Source: JBGOTP01 sp041476545
GTDB taxonomy: Bacteria > Acidobacteriota > Vicinamibacteria > Vicinamibacterales > CAVVIG01
Length of the DNA: 11,004 nucleotides
Direction of reading: 5' to 3'
Assembly: GCA_041476545.1 (NCBI GenBank)
Contig: JBGOTP010000159.1
Coordinates: forward strand, 1-11,004
Every line of letters begins with the position of its first letter. The first letter of the stretch is position 1. Below, piece after piece: positions 7,564 to 11,004 of the stretch. The notes beneath the pieces were generated by a model that was not told the DNA's origin, ran no database searches, and saw nothing but the letters and a program-made list of their open reading frames with translations. A program made the position numbers and the translations under genes.

Positions 7564-8511
7564 TCAGTTCTTCGAGGCGAAATAGCCCTGCTTCGTGCGT
7601 GCCGTGGTGCCCGGGCGAGCACGCACGATGACGCGGCGCCATGTGCCGTCGCGGCGCTGATTGTTCGACGTGTAGCCCAAGGTGTACTGGCTCGACAGCT
7701 CGTCCGAGATTTCGCCGTAGACGTTCGTCAGGTCGCCGAGCTTTTGCGGAAAGAACGCCTTGCCGCCTGTCTGGTCCGCCAGTTGCCGCAACTCGAACTC
7801 GCCCTTCTTGAATCCCTTGCTCGAGGCGTCGTCCGCGGAGTGCAGTCCGATGGCGTAGATCGCCGTCTCGTTCTTCTTCACGATGTCGAGAATGTCGTCG
7901 AACGAAAACATGCTGGTTGTATCTTCGCCGTCCGAGAGGAGCACGACAGCCTGCCGGCGGGGTTCTTCCGGAGAGGCATCAACCTTCTTCAGCTTCTTGA
8001 ACTCGGCGATGGCAGTGTAGAGCGCCTGATATAGCGAGGTCGGGCCGCCAGCAGAGGCCTGCCGGATCGCGTGCTCCAGCTTCACGGCGTCGTTCGTGAA
8101 CGCCTGTGAAATGATCGTCCGGTTGTCGAAGTCGATGATTTCCGCGAGATCCTGCGGACGGAGTCGTCGCGCGAATCCGATCGCCGCTTCCTGCGCGGTC
8201 TGGAGCTTGGATTCCATGCTGGCGCTGCTGTCCATGAGCAACGCGAGCGCAATCGGCGCATTCGTCCCGTTGAAGACCGTGATGTCCTGCTTCACGCCGT
8301 TCTCGTACACCTCGAAGTCCGAGACCTTGAGGTTCGGGACGTAGCGCGGTGTCCCGAGGCCCCCTTCAGCGACCGTCACGTTCAGCGACACGACATCGAT
8401 GGTCGCGCGGAAGGAAGGCACCTGCTGCGCCCTGGCGAGCATCCCGCCAGTTGCCGCGAGTGCCGCGCCAAACAGTGTGGCTCGAGCCGTCCGCATGGCC
8501 ATCAGCGTCAC
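7564..8511 (-). CDS. Secreted VWFA-domain protein with intact MIDAS (acidobacterial VWFA-related family)
   Basis: 315 residues. A signal peptide is visible (basic MRTAR, hydrophobic core to about residue 25, ARA cleavage site at 26-28), so export is likely. A beta-rich segment (about 36-80, with the SDFEVYENG motif) leads into a von Willebrand factor A domain (about 86-290). The metal-ion-dependent adhesion site is complete: DSSAS at 94-98, T158 in GGPTS, and SDGED at 193-197. This arrangement matches the 'VWFA-related' family common in acidobacteria, whose function is unknown; metal-dependent protein binding in the envelope is the usual inference. The start is GTG at 8509-8511: AGGA (8518-8521) lies 6 nt upstream, and the start overlaps the upstream gene's TGA in GTGA. 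ATGs at codons 4 and 6 are alternatives. It is cotranscribed with ccsA/hemX and hemA, but no functional link is established. Confidence 0.9.
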   Translation of the reverse strand: MTLMAMRTARATLFGAALAATGGMLARAQQVPSFRATIDVVSLNVTVAEGGLGTPRYVPNLKVSDFEVYENGVKQDITVFNGTNAPIALALLMDSSASMESKLQTAQEAAIGFARRLRPQDLAEIIDFDNRTIISQAFTNDAVKLEHAIRQASAGGPTSLYQALYTAIAEFKKLKKVDASPEEPRRQAVVLLSDGEDTTSMFSFDDILDIVKKNETAIYAIGLHSADDASSKGFKKGEFELRQLADQTGGKAFFPQKLGDLTNVYGEISDELSSQYTLGYTSNNQRRDGTWRRVIVRARPGTTARTKQGYFASKN

Positions 8512-9419
8512 TTTCGTTCCTGTGCGCGTTCCTCTTTGACGACGGTGCCTCGGGCGGTGAGGCCGGGTTTCGTGACGGAGACCGCGATCGCGTCGGGGGG
8601 GATGAGCCGCTCCGGGCGCGCGTAGACGACCCGATACTGGTGCGTCAGGTCGGCCGCGAGTTTCGTCATCGTGGCGGTCAAGCCCGAACTCGTCAGGATG
8701 TCCTCGTTGTGCCCACCGGTCGTCCGCGTGCCCCGATCGATCACCATGGCGCGGTCGCCCGCCATGTTCGACGGTCTTCCGACCTTCAGGATGTGCAGGG
8801 CCGCGCCCGACTCTTTCAGCGCCCGGAGAACATCGTCGTAGGCGCGATTGCTCAGCTCCGGTCCTTCGGTCACGACCGCGACGAACACCGGGCGGGGCGT
8901 GTGGCGCTTGCTCATCCCCTGACTCGTTTCGATGATGCCATCGAGCAGGAGCGTGCCGGTCTCCGGCATCGAGAACACGCTCTGCGCGCTCTTCAACACC
9001 TGAGCGTGATCCGAGCTGTAGTCCTTCACGATGGTCGGGCGACTCGCCAGCGTGATGAGGGCGATCTGATGCTTCGCCTTCACCGATGTATCGGCGGCGA
9101 CGGTGGTGATGAACGCCGCCAGCGCTTGGCGGTAGTCGCGGATGTACGGTTCGGACGCCTGGCTGTTGTCGACAAGCAGGGCGATCTGCATCGGGTCGTC
9201 GGCGAGCACGGCGCTCAGGATTTCGCGCGACACGTTGTCTTCACGCACGACGAAGTCGGAGGGTCCCAGTCCGCCAACGGGCTGTCCCGCTCTATCGGTC
9301 ACGCTGACGTACAGGGCATGCTGTTTGGCCTGCGCGCGGAGTAAGATCGGTGCCGCCAGGATCCCGGCGGCGAGCGCGAAGACCGAAAGCAGGCGCGCCG
9401 GGCAGGATGGAGGCCCCAT
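8508..9419 (-). CDS. Secreted VWFA-like protein with degenerate metal site
   Basis: 303 residues from the preferred ATG at 9417-9419. The frame stays open to a TTG at 9455, but that TTG is part of the -35 box of a strong promoter, so the ATG is the better start. From it the protein begins MGPPSCPAR, followed by a hydrophobic core and an AQA cleavage site at 29-31: a compact signal peptide. The fold parallels the next gene: a GPSDFVVREDN segment, then IALLVDNSQA at 79-88. The MIDAS is incomplete: the final Ser of DxSxS is Ala88, the Thr loop reads GTLLLDG, and the SDG(E/D)D loop reads TEGPE (184-188). It looks like a diverged paralogue of its neighbour that may no longer bind metal normally. 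It is the first gene of the heme operon and overlaps the next gene by 4 bp. Confidence 0.85.
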   Translation of the reverse strand: MGPPSCPARLLSVFALAAGILAAPILLRAQAKQHALYVSVTDRAGQPVGGLGPSDFVVREDNVSREILSAVLADDPMQIALLVDNSQASEPYIRDYRQALAAFITTVAADTSVKAKHQIALITLASRPTIVKDYSSDHAQVLKSAQSVFSMPETGTLLLDGIIETSQGMSKRHTPRPVFVAVVTEGPELSNRAYDDVLRALKESGAALHILKVGRPSNMAGDRAMVIDRGTRTTGGHNEDILTSSGLTATMTKLAADLTHQYRVVYARPERLIPPDAIAVSVTKPGLTARGTVVKEERAQERK

Positions 9420-9425
9420 TGGCTG

Positions 9426-9455
9426 AGTATAGGCCCCGGTTTCCAGGACCGTCAA
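9426..9455 (-). promoter_or_regulatory. Sigma-70-type promoter of the VWFA-hem operon, predicted leaderless
   Basis: On the minus strand, TTGACG (9455-9450) and TATACT (9431-9426) are separated by 18 bp; each differs from consensus at one base. Six bases (CAGCCA) separate the -10 box from the ATG at 9419-9417. The usual distance puts the transcription start on the A of that ATG, giving an mRNA with no 5' leader. No Shine-Dalgarno sequence precedes the ATG, as expected for leaderless translation. This is the only strong promoter I see for the six-gene operon down to position 2680. Confidence 0.75.
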
Positions 9456-9469
9456 GCGAGACGACGGTC
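9447..9469. promoter_or_regulatory. Inverted repeat overlapping the hem-operon -35 box (candidate operator)
   Basis: GACCGTC (9447-9453) and GACGGTC (9463-9469) are perfect 7-bp inverted arms with a 9-bp spacer, a centre-to-centre distance of 16 bp. The left arm covers part of the -35 hexamer of the minus-strand promoter, so a dimeric regulator bound there would block or modulate it. It also lies upstream of the nuo promoter (54 bp before its -35). No regulator gene is nearby. A chance match is possible. Confidence 0.4.
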
Positions 9470-9522
9470 AAACTGGTTTAAAATCTGTGAGTTGCGGAAA
9501 TCATTGGCGCCAGGGCGCTTTC

Positions 9523-9551
9523 TTGACACCCCTCAGGTCGCATGTTATAAA
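9523..9551 (+). promoter_or_regulatory. Near-consensus sigma-70 promoter of the nuo operon
   Basis: A perfect TTGACA (9523-9528) is followed after exactly 17 bp by TATAAA (9546-9551), preceded by TG at 9543-9544 in extended -10 position. The transcript should start near 9558, giving a leader of about 47 nt before the nuoA ATG at 9605. That leader has no purine-rich Shine-Dalgarno sequence close to the ATG. With the minus-strand promoter this makes a divergent promoter region serving heme synthesis on one side and complex I on the other. Confidence 0.8.
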
Positions 9552-9604
9552 CCATCCGCTTTTCCCGACGGCCGCGTGATCTCGCGCGACCCGGTTTCAT
9601 CCCC

Positions 9605-9961
9605 ATGCTTTCAGCGTATATTCCGATTGCCCTGTTTGTCGCCGTCGCGACAGGCTTTGCCGTGTTCACGCTGGTGTTCACGAGCCTGATTCACCCGAGC
9701 AAGTACAACAAAGTCAAGCTCGAACCCTACGAATGCGGCATTGAACCGGCAACTGACGCCCGTGATCGATACAGCATCCGCTACTACCTGGTCGCGATGC
9801 TCTTTGTCATCTTCGACGTCGAGACGGTGTTCATGTTTCCGTGGGCGGTCATCTTCGACAAGCTGATGCTGTTTGGCCTGGTCGAGATGATCGTGTTCAT
9901 CTTCATTCTGGTGGTTGGCTACTACTACGCCTGGCAAAAGGGCGCGCTGGAATGGGCGTAG
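9605..9961 (+). CDS. nuoA: NADH-quinone oxidoreductase subunit A
   Basis: A small membrane-arm subunit of respiratory complex I, 118 residues, the usual size. Three transmembrane helices lie at about 4-27, 59-80 and 88-109. The conserved loop with YECGIEP (42-48) and the FDVETVF segment (70-76), which carries the conserved acidic residues, identify it. NuoA sits at the junction of the peripheral and membrane arms near the quinone site. It is the first gene of the operon. Its TAG stop directly abuts the ATG of nuoC with no spacer, and the usual nuoB gene is not between them. Confidence 0.96.
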   Translation: MLSAYIPIALFVAVATGFAVFTLVFTSLIHPSKYNKVKLEPYECGIEPATDARDRYSIRYYLVAMLFVIFDVETVFMFPWAVIFDKLMLFGLVEMIVFIFILVVGYYYAWQKGALEWA

Positions 9962-10726
9962 ATGGCTGACGACCCGCAGAAGCCGCTGCAGCCACCGGCA
10001 CCCGGCGCAGCGGCTCCAAAGCCGGCAGCTCCGGCCGCGCCGCCACCCGCCGTTCCGGCCGCGGTGACACCACCGGCAGTTTCCCCCACAGCGAAACCTG
10101 CGGCTCCCGCCGCCACAGCAGCCGCGAAGCCAGCGGCCGATCACGTGCCGAAGGCCGCTCCTCCGACGGGACCGACCGAGCCTGCGCCGCCAGTGGATCT
10201 GGCCCAGCCGGTGTTCATTGCCTCCCTGCAAGCAGCGATTCCCGGGGCCGTGACCCAGGTGGCCTACTGGGTGGGTGACTGGACCATCGTCGTGCCGGCC
10301 GGGCAGATTCTCGAAATCGCCAGGCACCTGCGCGACGCGCCCGACGCAGCCTTTGACTTCTGTTCGGACGTCACGGCAACCGACTGGCCGCCTCGCGCCG
10401 AGCGGTTCGATCTGATCTACTGTCTGTACTCAACGCGCCATCGTCATCGCGTGCGCGTCAAGGCGAGGGTGGCCGACCTGCAGCCGGTGGCCTCGGTGAC
10501 GCCGGTGTGGCCGTCGGCCAACTGGCTCGAGCGCGAAGTGTGGGACATGTTCGGTGTGAACTTCACCGGACACCCGGATCGGCGCCGCATTCTGATGCCG
10601 GACGACTGGCAGGGTCATCCTCAGCGCAAGGACTATCCGCTCGAGGGTCCGGGCGAACTGCTGATGGAGAACCCCATCGACTGGCTGAGACTGAAGCAGG
10701 CCAAAGAGGAATCAGACATCGAATAA
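9962..10726 (+). CDS. nuoC: NADH-quinone oxidoreductase subunit C with an Ala/Pro-rich N-terminal extension
   Basis: A peripheral-arm (30 kDa) subunit of complex I, 254 residues. The folded domain runs from about residue 80 to the end. Its signature spans about 189-226: LEREVWDMFG, then FTGHPDRRRILMPDDW, then GHPQRKDYP, close to the family consensus. Residues 5 to about 77 are a low-complexity tract made almost wholly of Ala, Pro, Lys, Thr and Val, probably disordered. That is not part of typical NuoC (about 150-220 residues when not fused to NuoD). The ATG follows directly after the nuoA stop. The tract could shift the real start downstream, but no in-frame ATG lies between it and the core, and the zero-gap junction supports this start. 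Its TAA stop overlaps the nuoD ATG. Confidence 0.95.
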   Translation: MADDPQKPLQPPAPGAAAPKPAAPAAPPPAVPAAVTPPAVSPTAKPAAPAATAAAKPAADHVPKAAPPTGPTEPAPPVDLAQPVFIASLQAAIPGAVTQVAYWVGDWTIVVPAGQILEIARHLRDAPDAAFDFCSDVTATDWPPRAERFDLIYCLYSTRHRHRVRVKARVADLQPVASVTPVWPSANWLEREVWDMFGVNFTGHPDRRRILMPDDWQGHPQRKDYPLEGPGELLMENPIDWLRLKQAKEESDIE

Positions 10727-11004
10727 TGGCGACACCAGCAGTTCACCACGGCGCCATGTTCGACACCAACGAGCTCGTGCTCAACATGGGCCCGCAGCAT
10801 CCCAGCACGCACGGCGTGCTGCGCGTCGTGCTGCGTCTCGACGGCGAGAAGGTCGTTGATGCCGACGTGGTGATCGGCTATCTGCACCGCGGCATCGAGA
10901 AGCTGAGCGAGAATCGCAACTGGACGCAGATCATCCTGCTGACCGACCGGATGGACTACGTGGCGGCCGCGACGAACAACGTGGGCTACTGCGAGACCGT
11001 CGAG
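10726..11004 (+). CDS. nuoD: NADH-quinone oxidoreductase subunit D, N-terminal part (runs off the window)
   Basis: The ATG at 10726-10728 overlaps the nuoC stop by one base (TAATG), a classic translational-coupling junction. The frame is open for 93 codons to the window edge. NuoD is the 49-kDa peripheral subunit of complex I that forms the quinone-binding pocket with NuoB. Visible hallmarks are MGPQHPSTHG (21-30), containing the pocket histidines, GYLHRGIEKL (51-60) and LTDRMDYVA (72-80). AGAGGA at 10704-10709 is a possible but distant ribosome-binding sequence. It is a separate gene rather than fused to nuoC. Confidence 0.97.
   Translation, partial: MATPAVHHGAMFDTNELVLNMGPQHPSTHGVLRVVLRLDGEKVVDADVVIGYLHRGIEKLSENRNWTQIILLTDRMDYVAAATNNVGYCETVE

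Noticed and set aside
6727..8034. 435-codon open frame on the plus strand across ccsA/hemX and the VWFA gene
   Set aside because: It spans two well-supported minus-strand genes and their junction, and has charged low-information composition typical of antisense frames.
8349..9344. 331-codon plus-strand frame opposite the second VWFA gene
   Set aside because: Antisense to a gene with signal peptide and VWFA layout; no domain features of its own.
9420..9455. N-terminal extension of the VWFA-like protein from TTG at 9455
   Set aside because: The TTG is the first three bases of the -35 box, and the extension would run through the -10 box; the ATG at 9419 gives a normal signal peptide.
9507..9518. 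GGCGCC/GGCGC hairpin followed by TTTCTT as a terminator
   Set aside because: The stem is five bp with a tiny loop, and it lies immediately upstream of the nuo promoter where no transcript needs ending in that direction.

Overview
This GC-rich window most likely comes from an Acidobacteriota genome, probably the Vicinamibacteria lineage. The evidence is a large orphan MacB/FtsX-type permease of the kind expanded in acidobacteria, two secreted proteins resembling the acidobacterial VWFA-related family, and the order ccsA/hemX-hemA-hemC-cobA/hemD. The phylum call is an inference from gene families, not from a marker gene.

Layout. Positions 1-156 (+) hold the C-terminus of a tricorn/S41-like protease. 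A short gap with a hairpin follows, then an 812-residue permease (209-2647, +). It converges on a compact minus-strand operon running from about 9419 down to 2680: a VWFA-like protein with a degenerate metal site, a canonical VWFA protein, a CcsA/HemX-type membrane protein, glutamyl-tRNA reductase (hemA), hydroxymethylbilane synthase (hemC), and a fused uroporphyrinogen-III methyltransferase/synthase (cobA-hemD). The gaps are -4, 15, 8, 10 and 3 bp, so all six are probably cotranscribed. A divergent 185-bp regulatory region (9420-9604) separates this operon from a plus-strand complex I operon: nuoA, nuoC with a long Ala/Pro-rich head, and the start of nuoD. nuoB is missing from its usual place between nuoA and nuoC.

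How the parts work together. HemA makes glutamate-1-semialdehyde from Glu-tRNA. HemC polymerises porphobilinogen. The HemD half closes the ring to uroporphyrinogen III, and the CobA half diverts it to precorrin-2 (siroheme/B12). CcsA/HemX is a heme- or cytochrome-c-related membrane protein. The neighbouring nuo operon supplies the respiratory chain.

Most unusual points. (1) A 7-bp periodic repeat (TCAGCYC-type) occurs twice in the tetrapyrrole genes. It is an in-frame 13-unit array that adds about 30 residues inside HemC, and a 5-unit array at the end of cobA-hemD that supplies its last six codons and its stop. The repeat is stop-free when read one way and stops every frame within 21 bp when read the other way, and the two orientations match these two outcomes. 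(2) The minus operon has a near-consensus promoter spaced so that transcription should begin on the A of the ATG, giving a leaderless mRNA. (3) An inverted repeat overlaps that promoter's -35 box. (4) nuoB is absent from between nuoA and nuoC.
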